Assembly (NCBI GenBank): GCA_036388295.1
Contig: DASVSC010000014.1
Coordinates: forward strand, 1 to 31,421
Source: RYN-431 sp036388295
GTDB lineage: Bacteria; Planctomycetota; Phycisphaerae; Tepidisphaerales; Tepidisphaeraceae
Direction of reading: 5' to 3'
Length of the DNA stretch: 31,421 nucleotides
Shown: positions 1 through 9,100 of the stretch, piece after piece
Layout of the letters: each line of letters starts with the position of its first letter
How positions within the stretch are numbered: the stretch's first letter is position 1
Position numbers and translations under genes: made by a program
Notes under the pieces: generated by a model
Databases searched by the model: none
Seen by the model: only the letters and a program-made list of their open reading frames with translations
Told to the model about the DNA's origin: nothing

Positions 1-2069
1 GGCGGCGGAGCAACGCCGGGCTGCACCCGGATCTGCCGGCCGGCGACGTGAGCGTGCGGTGGGAAAGCACCTTCGTCCCCGCACGCAGCGGCGTTTATCA
101 GTTCCGCAATTACTCGAACGCCGGGGCCAAGCTCATCATCGGCGACACGATCGTGTTCGACCACTGGCGTCAGGGCTGGCTGCCGGCCGAGGACGTCGGC
201 AAGATCCGTCTCGAAGCGGGCAAGCGTTACCCGTTCAAGGCCGAGTGGACCAAGGACGGCCAAGGCAACGTCTTCAAGCTCGACTACAAATCCCCGCCCG
301 AAGGCGCGGAGCCGACGTCGCTCTGGAGCGAAGTCGGCGACGGCATCGATTACTACTTCATCCACGGCCCGAAAACCGACGACGTCGTCCGCGGTATGCG
401 CGACCTCACCGGCCGCGCGACGATGCCGCCGCAGTGGGCCTTCGGCCTGTGGCAGAGCCGCCAACGTTACGAAACACAGCAGGCCAGCCTCGACGTCGTC
501 GACGGCTTCCGCAAACGCGGCATCCCGTTCGACAACATCGTGCAGGACTGGCAGTACTGGCGGCGCGACCAGTGGGGCAGTCACGGCTTCGACCCCGCCC
601 GCTTTCCCGACCCCGTCGGCTGGATCAACGCCATCCACGACAGGCACGCACGCCTGATGATCAGCGTGTGGGGCAAGTTCTATTCGAACACCGCCAACTA
701 CGACGAACTGAAGAAAAACGGTTTCCTGTACCCGCTGAACATCAAACTGGCTACGCGCGATTTCGTCGGCTTCCCGTTCACGAACTACGACGCGTTCAAC
801 CCGGCGGCCCGGCAGATGTTCTGGCGGCAGATGCGCGAGCAACTGTTCGACAAAGGCGTCGACGCCTGGTGGATGGACGCCACCGAACCCGATCTGGAAG
901 GCACACCAACGCTGCAAGGCTTGCGCAACCGCATGCACCCGACGGCCGCCGGCACCGGCGCGTCGATGTTGAACGGCTACGCGCTGCAGAACGCCCGCGC
1001 CGTGTACGAGGGGCAGCGCACCGCCGCCCCCGATCAACGCGTGTTCAACCTCACCCGCAGTGGCTACGCCGGCCAGCAGCGCTACGGCGCGGCCAGCTGG
1101 TCCGGCGACATCACCAGCACCTGGACCGCGATGCGCAAGCAAATCCCTGCGGGCCTTGGGTATTGCATCAGCGGCACGCCGTACTGGACGATGGACTCGG
1201 GCGGGTTCTCCGTGCCGCAGCGGTTCAACAATCGCAACGCGCCGCCGGAAGTGGTCGATGAATGGCGCGAGTTGAACACGCGGTGGTTTCAGTTCACCAC
1301 GTTCGTCCCGTTCCTGCGCGTGCACGGCGAAGCCCCATTTCGCGAAATGTGGGAGTTCGGCGGCGAAGACAGCGATGCGTACAAGGCCCAACTGAAGTTC
1401 GACCGTTTGCGATACCGCTTGCTGCCCTACATCTACTCCCTCGCCGGCCAGGTGACGCATGAAAGCGGCACGATCATGCGAGCGATGGCGTTCGATTACG
1501 CGGCTGATCCGCTCGCACGCGATCTGACCGACCAATACCTGTTCGGTTCGTCGCTGCTGGTCGCGCCGGTGACGACTCACAAAGCCCGCACGCGCAGCGT
1601 TTACCTGCCGGCCGGGACGGGGTGGTACGACTTCTGGACCGGCACCCACGAGCAGGGCGGCCGGCGGTTCGACGCGCCCGCGCCGTACGACGCGATCCCG
1701 CTGTTCGTGCGGGCCGGTTCGATCGTGCCCAGCGGCCCGGAGCAGCAGTACGTCGGCGAAAAGCCGGTCGACCCGCTCACGGTCTACGTCTACACCGGTG
1801 CGACCGCCGACTTCACGCTGTACGAGGACGACGGCCTGACCTACGGCTACGAACGAAACGCCTTCAGTCGCATCCCGATGCGGTGGGACGAGCAGCAGCG
1901 CACGCTGACGATCGGCCAGCGCAGCGGCACGTTCCCGGGCATGCTGCCGCGCCGCTCGATCCGTGTCGTGTTCGTTACACCCGATCGCCCCCGGCCGTTC
2001 GACGCCGACGCCAAGCCGGATCGCCAAGTTGAATACGACGGCCGTGCGGTCACGGTGCCGTTGGAGTGA
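1..2069 (+). CDS. GH31 glycoside hydrolase with PA14 insert, alpha-xylosidase-like (5' end outside window)
   Basis: This is a retaining alpha-glycosidase of family GH31, probably an alpha-xylosidase acting on xyloglucan oligosaccharides. The frame is open to the left edge, so the true start lies upstream. The GTG at 48 falls inside the PA14 module and is not a credible start. The module (about nt 3-330, 'VYQFRNYSNAG', 'LIIGDTIVFDHW') resembles the PA14 insert of the Cellvibrio alpha-xylosidase. The catalytic barrel carries 'DAWWMDATEPD', whose Asp codon at 876-878 is the expected nucleophile. The expected acid/base is the Asp of 'WSGDITSTW' at 1107-1109. A DUF5110-like C-terminal beta domain follows ('LYEDDGLTYGYE', about nt 1770-1890). 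The gene ends 20 bp before the convergent ybbP stop. GH31 membership is firm. Xylosidase rather than glucosidase specificity is inferred from the PA14 insert and the GH74 gene in the same window. Confidence 0.9.
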   Translation, partial: RRSNAGLHPDLPAGDVSVRWESTFVPARSGVYQFRNYSNAGAKLIIGDTIVFDHWRQGWLPAEDVGKIRLEAGKRYPFKAEWTKDGQGNVFKLDYKSPPEGAEPTSLWSEVGDGIDYYFIHGPKTDDVVRGMRDLTGRATMPPQWAFGLWQSRQRYETQQASLDVVDGFRKRGIPFDNIVQDWQYWRRDQWGSHGFDPARFPDPVGWINAIHDRHARLMISVWGKFYSNTANYDELKKNGFLYPLNIKLATRDFVGFPFTNYDAFNPAARQMFWRQMREQLFDKGVDAWWMDATEPDLEGTPTLQGLRNRMHPTAAGTGASMLNGYALQNARAVYEGQRTAAPDQRVFNLTRSGYAGQQRYGAASWSGDITSTWTAMRKQIPAGLGYCISGTPYWTMDSGGFSVPQRFNNRNAPPEVVDEWRELNTRWFQFTTFVPFLRVHGEAPFREMWEFGGEDSDAYKAQLKFDRLRYRLLPYIYSLAGQVTHESGTIMRAMAFDYAADPLARDLTDQYLFGSSLLVAPVTTHKARTRSVYLPAGTGWYDFWTGTHEQGGRRFDAPAPYDAIPLFVRAGSIVPSGPEQQYVGEKPVDPLTVYVYTGATADFTLYEDDGLTYGYERNAFSRIPMRWDEQQRTLTIGQRSGTFPGMLPRRSIRVVFVTPDRPRPFDADAKPDRQVEYDGRAVTVPLE

Positions 2070-2089
2070 GTTGCTGTTGCGCGGCGAAA

Positions 2090-4675
2090 TCAGGTCGCCC
2101 GCAGGACTTCAACCGGCCTGACGGCCAGCGCCCGCGCGCTGGCCGTCAGGCCGGCGACCACTGCCAACAACACCGTAACGGCCACGCCCGCCACCATGTC
2201 CAAGTAGGGCATCCGCCACGGCAGGTCCATCGTCTGTGCCACCACGGCCCAGGCGAGCAGCGTCCCGGCCGCCACGCCCACCACGGCCGCGACCGTGCCG
2301 GTCAGGGCGTACTCGATCGCGAAAACGGTGGCCACGTCGCGGCGGGTCATGCCGATGGTTTTCAGCAGGGCCACTTCCCGTGCCCGCCGCGCCTGCGTCG
2401 CCACCACGGCCCCGCCCAGCACGATGATGCCGGCCGCGACGATGAACCAGCCGAGCGCCCGCACCGCAATGGAAATGTTCCCCAGCACGGCCAGCACCTT
2501 GTCCATCACGTCGCGGATGTGAATCACCGTGACGTTCGGCATCGTCGACACGATGCGCGTCTGCACACGCGCCAAATCCGCCGTCGGCAATCGCGCCACG
2601 GCCACGCGCAGTTGTGGTGCGTCATTAAGCGGGCCGGGCTCGGCGAACAGGAAAAAGTTGATGCCGAACGTCCGCCAGTCGATCGTCCGCAGGCTGGTCA
2701 CCTTCAAATCGACCGGCACGCCCTGGACGTCGAGCGTAATCGTTGAACCAATGCTCAGCCGGGCCTGACGCGCGAAGCCTTCTTCCACGCTCACGCCATT
2801 CGGTATTGCCGGGCCGGCCGGGAACGCACCGCTGACGACCCGGTTGCCGCGCGGCAATTCGGAGCCGTAGGTGATGCGCTGCTCGCGCGTCAGATTGCGC
2901 GGCGGCCGCCGCGAGCGTTCTTCGCGCCCGGCCGGTTCGACGGGGTCGACCGGCTCACGTCCCGCCGTGATCGGCACGCCGTCGACCGCCGCGAAGCGGG
3001 CCGTGACAATCGGCTGTGAGTTGATGCCGGTCGCCCTTTCTTGCTTCAACAACGCTTCCAGTTGAGGCCATTGATCGGTCTGGATGTCGACGAAAAACGT
3101 GCTGGGCGCGTCGGCCGGCAGTTCCGACCGGAGCTGATCGCCGAGTTGACGCTCGACGATGCGCGTGGCGAAGACGAACGTGACGCCGAGGCCTAACGCC
3201 ACGATCGCGCCGACGGTCGCCGCGCCGGGCCGGGCCAGGTGCGCCAGGCCGTGCCGCAGGCGGATGCCGCCGCTGTCGCGCGGGAGCAGCCGGGTGATGC
3301 GGCTGACGCCGAGGGCGGCCAGCGCGAGGCAGAGCGTGGTCGCGATTAGGCCGCCGGTGAAGAGCGTGCCGTACCACGCCGACTCCGATTGTCCCGCCGC
3401 CGCCGCCCAAATGCCCGCCAGAATCAGCACCGCCGCCAGTCCTTGCGCGGCCCAACCGTCACGGCTAGGCTCGGCGTCACGCCGGAACACGCGCACGGGT
3501 GGCACTCGACGCAGGCCGATGAGCATCGGCAGCGTGAACACCAGCGTGACCGCCAGCCCGAGCAGCATGCCGCGAATGATCGCCGCGGGCTGCCACGGGC
3601 GGATCAGTTCCGGCGGCAGCAAATCGCCGATGATGCGCGGCGTCAGCGCGTGCAGCGCCACACCCAGCGCGGCCCCGATTACGCTCGCGAGTGTCGCCAG
3701 GACGACGATCTGCACCGTGAACAGGATGACCACCTGCCGCGGCGTCAGACCGATGCAGCGCAGCACAGCGATGTCGTCCATCCGCCCGGCCAACCACGCC
3801 CGCGCCACCTGCGCCACGCCCAATCCGCCGACGAGTAACGACAACAGGCCGACGAGCCCCAGGTACCGGCCCATGCGGTCGAACGTCCGCCGCAAGGCCG
3901 GTTGGGCGTCGCTGAAGATGCGGGTGCGGAAAAAGTCGGCGTCGGGCAGTTCCGCCTCGATGCGCCGGGCCAGCCGGCCGGCGTCGTCGCCCGTCGCGGC
4001 CGGCGGCAGCTTCAGCATCGCCCGGTATTCGACCCGTGCGCCGCGGTCGGTCAGTGCCGTACGGGCCAATCCTTCTGCCGACAGGAACACGCGCGGGCCG
4101 AGCGTGAACGAAACGCTGAGCTTGTCCGGCTCGCGCACCACAACGCCCGCGACGCGGAACCGCACGCCGCCGATCTGCAGCGCGTCGCCCATCTTCAGGC
4201 CCAGCGAAGTCAGCAGTTCCTGCGCCACGACCACGCTGTCGGGCGTCAGCAACGTTTGCAGCGGCTGCGCCGGCGATAGTTCCAGTTGGCCGTACAGCGG
4301 ATAGCCGCCCTCGGGCACTTTGATTTCCGCCAGCCGGCTGGCGTCCGGCTTGTCCGGGGCGAGCACCACACTGGCGAACTCGCGCACGTCGGCCCGCTCG
4401 ACGGTCGCGCCGCCGAAGCGAGGTTCTTCCGCCGCGAAGCGTGCGACGATACCGCTTAACTCTGCCGGCAACGGGCGGCGGCCTTCAATAGTGAGGTCGG
4501 CCGCCATCAGGCGTCGGCCTTCGGCGCGCACGCCCTCACGCACGCCATCCGACAACCCGGCCACGACCACGATCGCGGCCACGCCGATCGCGATGCACAA
4601 AATGAAAAGAATGATGCGGCCCAGCGACCGGCGCGATTCACGCCGCGCGAAACAGACGTACTGCGGAATCGTCAT
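2090..4675 (-). CDS. ybbP: ABC transporter permease, YbbP/FtsX-MacB type
   Basis: This is an 861-residue inner-membrane permease of the FtsX/MacB superfamily, the partner of the ATPase encoded just upstream. A first membrane helix lies near residues 20-41, followed by a large periplasmic domain (about 45-270), a helix cluster (about 275-390) and more helices (about 410-465). A second periplasmic domain (about 490-720) precedes three terminal helices (about 735-850). The duplicated FtsX layout and length match E. coli YbbP (about 800 residues). Both FtsX cores carry the 'AVLRCIGLT' and 'ALLKTIGMT' type coupling-helix motif. The ATG at 4675 overlaps the ybbA stop by 4 nt (ATGA), indicating translational coupling. 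The substrate is unknown; the family is thought to extract or move lipids or lipoproteins. The 3' end contains a perfect 19-bp hairpin. Confidence 0.88.
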   Translation of the reverse strand: MTIPQYVCFARRESRRSLGRIILFILCIAIGVAAIVVVAGLSDGVREGVRAEGRRLMAADLTIEGRRPLPAELSGIVARFAAEEPRFGGATVERADVREFASVVLAPDKPDASRLAEIKVPEGGYPLYGQLELSPAQPLQTLLTPDSVVVAQELLTSLGLKMGDALQIGGVRFRVAGVVVREPDKLSVSFTLGPRVFLSAEGLARTALTDRGARVEYRAMLKLPPAATGDDAGRLARRIEAELPDADFFRTRIFSDAQPALRRTFDRMGRYLGLVGLLSLLVGGLGVAQVARAWLAGRMDDIAVLRCIGLTPRQVVILFTVQIVVLATLASVIGAALGVALHALTPRIIGDLLPPELIRPWQPAAIIRGMLLGLAVTLVFTLPMLIGLRRVPPVRVFRRDAEPSRDGWAAQGLAAVLILAGIWAAAAGQSESAWYGTLFTGGLIATTLCLALAALGVSRITRLLPRDSGGIRLRHGLAHLARPGAATVGAIVALGLGVTFVFATRIVERQLGDQLRSELPADAPSTFFVDIQTDQWPQLEALLKQERATGINSQPIVTARFAAVDGVPITAGREPVDPVEPAGREERSRRPPRNLTREQRITYGSELPRGNRVVSGAFPAGPAIPNGVSVEEGFARQARLSIGSTITLDVQGVPVDLKVTSLRTIDWRTFGINFFLFAEPGPLNDAPQLRVAVARLPTADLARVQTRIVSTMPNVTVIHIRDVMDKVLAVLGNISIAVRALGWFIVAAGIIVLGGAVVATQARRAREVALLKTIGMTRRDVATVFAIEYALTGTVAAVVGVAAGTLLAWAVVAQTMDLPWRMPYLDMVAGVAVTVLLAVVAGLTASARALAVRPVEVLRAT
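2113..2154. repeat. Perfect 19-bp inverted repeat inside the ybbP 3' end (possible bidirectional terminator)
   Basis: The left arm CCGGCCTGACGGCCAGCGC (2113-2131) is exactly complementary to the right arm at 2136-2154, with a 4-nt loop (CCGC). The element lies wholly within the last 22 codons of ybbP, where it encodes GLTASARALAVRP, and about 45 bp past the GH31 stop. Read from either side it would form a very stable hairpin. No T-tract follows on either strand, so an intrinsic terminator of standard form is not shown. Roles as an mRNA 3'-end protector or a REP-type element are equally possible. Confidence 0.75.
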
Positions 4676-5397
4676 CGCACGCTCCCGACGCCCGCCGCCG
4701 CGGCTTCGCCGGCCGGCTCCGCGTCGACCACACGCCCGTCACGCATGCGAATCACTCTGCCGGCCAAGGCGGCGAGCGCGGGGTCGTGCGTGACCAGCAC
4801 CAGCGTCGTCCGCTCGTCGCGGCGGAGCTGCAGCATCATGTCGACGACGGTGCGGCTGTTCTCGCCGTCCAGATTGCCCGTCGGCTCGTCGGCCAACAGC
4901 AGCGGCGGGGCGGGCGCGAAGGCGCGGGCGAGCGCGACGCGCTGCTGCTCGCCGCCGGACAGTTGTGACGGGTAATGGTGCCCGCGGTCGGCCAGGCCGA
5001 CACGGGCTAACAGCTGCATCGCCCGCTCGCGTGGCTCCGGCCGGCCGAGCAGTTCCAACGGCAGCATCACGTTCTCGGCCGCCGTAAAGTTCGCGAGCAG
5101 GTGAAAGCTTTGAAACACGAAGCCGATCTTGCGCAAACGCAGCGTCGCTAAGCGGTCTTCGCCGAGCGCGTCGATCGGCTCGCCGTCGATCAGCACGCTG
5201 CCTTCACTCGCGCGGTCGAGGCCGGCCAGCAACGCCAGCAGCGTCGACTTTCCGCTGCCCGACGGCCCCATCACGGCGACAAACTCGCCGGGGTCGATCG
5301 CGAAGGAGACGTCGTTCAAAACCGTAATCGTCCGGCCGCCGGAAGGGAACCGGCGGGTCACGTGACGCACTTCAATCATGGCGGTGGGTGTATTCAT
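4672..5397 (-). CDS. ybbA: ABC transporter ATP-binding protein, YbbA/LolD type
   Basis: This is a cytoplasmic ATPase of 241 residues that should power the YbbP permease. All nucleotide-binding motifs are intact: Walker A GPSGSGKST at 44-52, Q-loop Gln96, signature LSGGEQQR at 146-153, Walker B ending in LLLADE at 166-171, and H-loop His204. The sequence is of the LolD/MacB/YbbA subfamily, which pairs with FtsX-type permeases. The ATG at 5397 lies only 43 bp from the divergent esterase start. A second possible start (Met7) would also keep the domain whole. No convincing Shine-Dalgarno precedes either. The ATPase-permease pair beside a TesA-like esterase repeats the arrangement known in Proteobacteria. 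Confidence 0.93.
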   Translation of the reverse strand: MNTPTAMIEVRHVTRRFPSGGRTITVLNDVSFAIDPGEFVAVMGPSGSGKSTLLALLAGLDRASEGSVLIDGEPIDALGEDRLATLRLRKIGFVFQSFHLLANFTAAENVMLPLELLGRPEPRERAMQLLARVGLADRGHHYPSQLSGGEQQRVALARAFAPAPPLLLADEPTGNLDGENSRTVVDMMLQLRRDERTTLVLVTHDPALAALAGRVIRMRDGRVVDAEPAGEAAAAGVGSVR

Positions 5398-5440
5398 CGG
5401 GTGGATCAGTGGCCTAATATCGTAGTCCTAACCGAACCCG
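5398..5440. promoter_or_regulatory. Short divergent promoter region between ybbA and the TesA-like gene
   Basis: Only 43 bp separate the two start codons, so overlapping promoters must lie here or inside the coding ends. The one AT-rich word in this GC-rich stretch is TAATAT at 5415-5420. It could serve as a -10 element on the plus strand, or as ATATTA on the minus strand. No good -35 partner is visible, so the call is weak. Confidence 0.3.
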
Positions 5441-6127
5441 ATGAACCCGCTCAAGCTCACAATCATTTTGATCGCCGCCGGCTGCGGCCTGGCATGTGAC
5501 CGGTCGCCGCCAGAAACCGCGTCACCCCCGCCGGTCACCACGAGCCGACCGGCCGCCAGCCCCGCCACGGCCATTAAGCTCCCCCGCGTCGTCTTCCTCG
5601 GCGACAGCCTGACGGCCGGCCTTGGCGTCGATCCGGACGAAGCCTTTCCCATGCTGATCGCAAAACAATTGAAGGACGCGGGCGTCGCGGCACAGGTCGT
5701 CAACGCCGGCGTCAGCGGCGACACGACGGCCGGCGGGCTGCGGCGGCTGGATTGGGTGCTGCGCCAGGCGCCGGACGTCTTAGTCGTCGGCCTCGGTGGG
5801 AATGACGGGCTGCGCGGTCTGTCGCCCGAAGCGTCGGCGGACAATCTTCGCGCGATTATTCAGCGTGCACGCCAGAGCGGCGCGCGGGTGCTGTTGCTGG
5901 GCATGATGATCCCGCCGAATTACGGGCCGGAGTATACGAAGGCATTTCGGGAGATTTATCCGAAGCTGGCCGCGGAACAGAACGTGCCGTTGGTGCCGTT
6001 CGTCCTTGAAGGCGTCGGCGGCGATCCCCGTTTCAACCAGCGCGACGGCATCCACCCGACGGCCGAAGGGCACCAAATCATTGCCGCGAATGTCGGGCAG
6101 TACGTGGCCCGGCTGGTGAAGCCATAG
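5441..6127 (+). CDS. tesA: TesA-like GDSL/SGNH esterase (arylesterase/lysophospholipase), lipoprotein
   Basis: This is a 228-residue serine hydrolase of the SGNH family, expected to cleave acyl esters or thioesters in the periplasm. The N-terminus is a short lipoprotein-type signal (Lys5, hydrophobic 6-14) with Cys15 or Cys19 as the candidate lipidated residue, followed by a Pro/Ser/Thr-rich linker to about residue 47. The family blocks are all present: FLGDSLTAGLG with nucleophile Ser56, NAGVSGDTT (block II Gly), GLGGND with Asn121, and the Asp202/His205 pair in 'RDGIHPTAEGH'. E. coli TesA has a cleaved Sec signal; here a lipid anchor is more likely. The neighbouring divergent ybbA-ybbP supports the TesA assignment. 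The gene ends 12 bp before the convergent c-di-GMP protein. Confidence 0.88.
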   Translation: MNPLKLTIILIAAGCGLACDRSPPETASPPPVTTSRPAASPATAIKLPRVVFLGDSLTAGLGVDPDEAFPMLIAKQLKDAGVAAQVVNAGVSGDTTAGGLRRLDWVLRQAPDVLVVGLGGNDGLRGLSPEASADNLRAIIQRARQSGARVLLLGMMIPPNYGPEYTKAFREIYPKLAAEQNVPLVPFVLEGVGGDPRFNQRDGIHPTAEGHQIIAANVGQYVARLVKP

Positions 6128-6139
6128 GTCCGGTCGTGC

Positions 6140-9100
6140 CTACGCCGCGTCGCTCTCGGTATCGGTCAGGACCAGGCGCTCGGTCGCACGGCGGCGGGCG
6201 GACGTGCTGAACGATTCGCCACTCATCGGCGCGCCCAGCAGATGCCCTTGGCCCAGTTCGCAATCGATCGTCTGCAGGATCACGACCTGGTCTGCCGTTT
6301 CAATACCTTCGGCGACGACGACCACGCCCAAATTGTGCGCCAGCTGCGCGACCGCCTGCACCACCGCGATGAACTCCCGGCCGTGACCCAGATTTTTGGT
6401 GAACGAGCGGTCGATTTTCAGCACGTCGATCGGCAAATCATGCAGCATGGCGAGTGACGATTGGCCGGTGCCGAAGCCGTCCATTGCGATCTTCACGCCC
6501 AGCTTCCGCAGCGACCACAGCACGGCCTTGGCGGCGGCGGGGTCTTTCATGATCACGTCTTCACGGATTTCCAGATTCAAGCACTCGGCCGGCATGCCGT
6601 AGTCGTCCAGTGCGGTGCGAATCCGCTCCGTCAGGTCCTCGGCCATCAGTTGCCGGCGCGTCAGGTTGACGCTGATGCCCTGCGGCGCTAATTCGCCCAA
6701 GGCCGTCTGCCAAGCCATGAAACGTTGGCACGCCTGGCGGAGGACCCATTCGCCGATCGGCAGGATCAGGCCCGTTTCGTCGGCGATGGGGATCAGCAGT
6801 TCCGGCGGGATAATGCCACGCGTCGGGTGCTCCCAGCGGATCAGGGCTTCCATGCCCACCGTGCGCATCGTGCTCATGGCGACGATCGGCTGGAAGGCGA
6901 GCGACAGCTGGTGTTGTTCCAGCGCGTGGCGCAAATCGGTTTCGGTATCGAGCCGTTGCTTGGCCCGCTGGTGCATGGCGGTGTCGAAGACGACGTAGCA
7001 CCCCTTGCCGGCCAGCTTCGCTTCGTACATCGCGATGTCTGCGTTGCGCAGCAGGTCTTCGGCCCGCGCGCCGTCCGGGCCGCTGGTGACGATGCCGATG
7101 CTGGCCGTCGAAACCACTTGGTGGCCGAAAATGCGGTACGGCTCGGCCAGCACGCCCAGCAGCCGGTCGGCCACGGCGGTCGCGTCGTCGAGCGAGGTGA
7201 TGCCATCGAGGACGACGACGAACTCGTCGCCGCCGAGCCGGCCGACGGTGGAGAAATCTTTCTTACGACTCGAGTCATCGAAGCAAAGCGTGCCGCGCAG
7301 CCGCGCGGCGATTTGTTTAAGCAGGTCGTCGCCGGCGTCATGGCCGAGGGTGTCGTTGGTCTGTTTGAAGCGATCGAAGTCGAGGAACAACACCGCAAAG
7401 GCGTGGCCGGGCTCACGTTCAGTGCGGTTCTGGCACTGCTGCAAACGGTCGCTCAGCAGCGACCGGTTCGGCAGCCCGGTCAGCTTGTCGTGCCAAGCCA
7501 ACGAGCGCAGCTGCAATTCGGCCAGCTTGCGGTCGGTGATGTCCTGGAACGCGCCGCACAGCTTATGAACCACGCCGTCGTGCTTCAGGCATTCCCCCTG
7601 GGCGCGGACCCAGATCTCGCGGCCCTTGGCGGTAACGAGCGGCAGTTCCAAGTCCCACGCCACGCCGGTGAGAATGCCGTTTTCGATCGCGGCCTGGATG
7701 TGGTCACGCCCGCCGGGGGCATAAAAGGCGATTGCTCGGTCGACGTCGATCGGTGCGCCCGGTTCTAAATCGTGAATGTAATAGACTTCGTCTGTCCAAG
7801 TCAGCGCGTTCGTTGCTAAGTCCATTTCCCAACCGCCCACGCGGGCCATGTGGTTCGTCCGGCTCAGACGTTCGCTCTGGATGCGCAGCAGGCTCGACTG
7901 GGTGCGGAGCTCAGCCGTGGTGCGTTCGGCGCGATTTTTGGCATTGTTGAGGTCGGCCGTCATGCCCTGCGCCAGGGCGAATGCCTGCGCCCGGCTGCGG
8001 CCGATCGTCCGGATCAACACCGCCAGCAGCACGCTCAGCAGCGAACCCAGCACGCCTGCCACGATTGACGTCACGGGCACCATCGTGGCATCGAACTTCG
8101 CAGTCGAACGAGTGCGCACGGACCAATTCCGCCCGGCGATGGTGAACGGCGAGCTCTGTGAATAAGAGCTCGCCGTTTCCGTCGCGGTCGTGGCCGGCCT
8201 TGGCGTGTCCGAGGCATACAACGTAACGGCTTGGTCAGGGGACTCTTCGTCGATCACCTGCAGGTCGAGCATGTTGTCGACCGAGTCGACGACGCCGGCA
8301 AAGACCTGTCCGACCGCGACCGGCGCGAACAGCAGGCCGTCCAGCGCCGCCATACGCGCTTCGGGCGTTTGGGGGTTCGTCCCGTTCTTGTACACCGGCA
8401 GGATGTAGAGAAATCCGCGGCGATCGAGGCCTTCCTGGCGCAGCACGATTGGGGCCGTGATGGCCGCTTCGCCCGTCCGCGCGGCCCGTTCGACGGCGGC
8501 CCGGCGTTTGGGCTCGGAACCGACATCGAATCCCCAGATCGCCCGGTTCGGCTCAATCGGGTTGATGTATTTGACCACGTACAAGTCGTCCACCAACGGC
8601 ATTTCGGAAACGGTCGATTGGATGGCAAAATCGGGCGCGCGGTCGGCCCGTTCGGCGGCGACGAATCGGTCGACATGTCCGCGGGCCACGCGTTTGATAA
8701 AACCGATGCCCAGAACGCCCGGGAACTCACGCGGCAGATTCCGTGCCCCGACGCAGGCGGCGAACTCGTCGCGCTCCACCAACACACTCGACGTAAAAAC
8801 GCCACACAGGCCTTTGAGGCCGTACTCCGGAAGGTTGATGCGTCGGCCGATTTCGCCTTTGACGCTTTCGTGCAGTCGCGCGAACCGCTGGGCCGCCACG
8901 TCGCTCTGGGCACGGTGGCTCAGGTAAACGACCAGGGCCGTGATTGTCAGGCCGATAACCAAGCTCACAACGGCGCCCCACTCGATGCCATGCCGCTTGT
9001 CCGTGAAGGTCGCCCGCAATCGATCGAGAATACGGGCTTCGGTGCGGTGTTCGATCAAACTAACGACCTGGCGAGCCAAACTTCGAAGTGACCGTAACTG

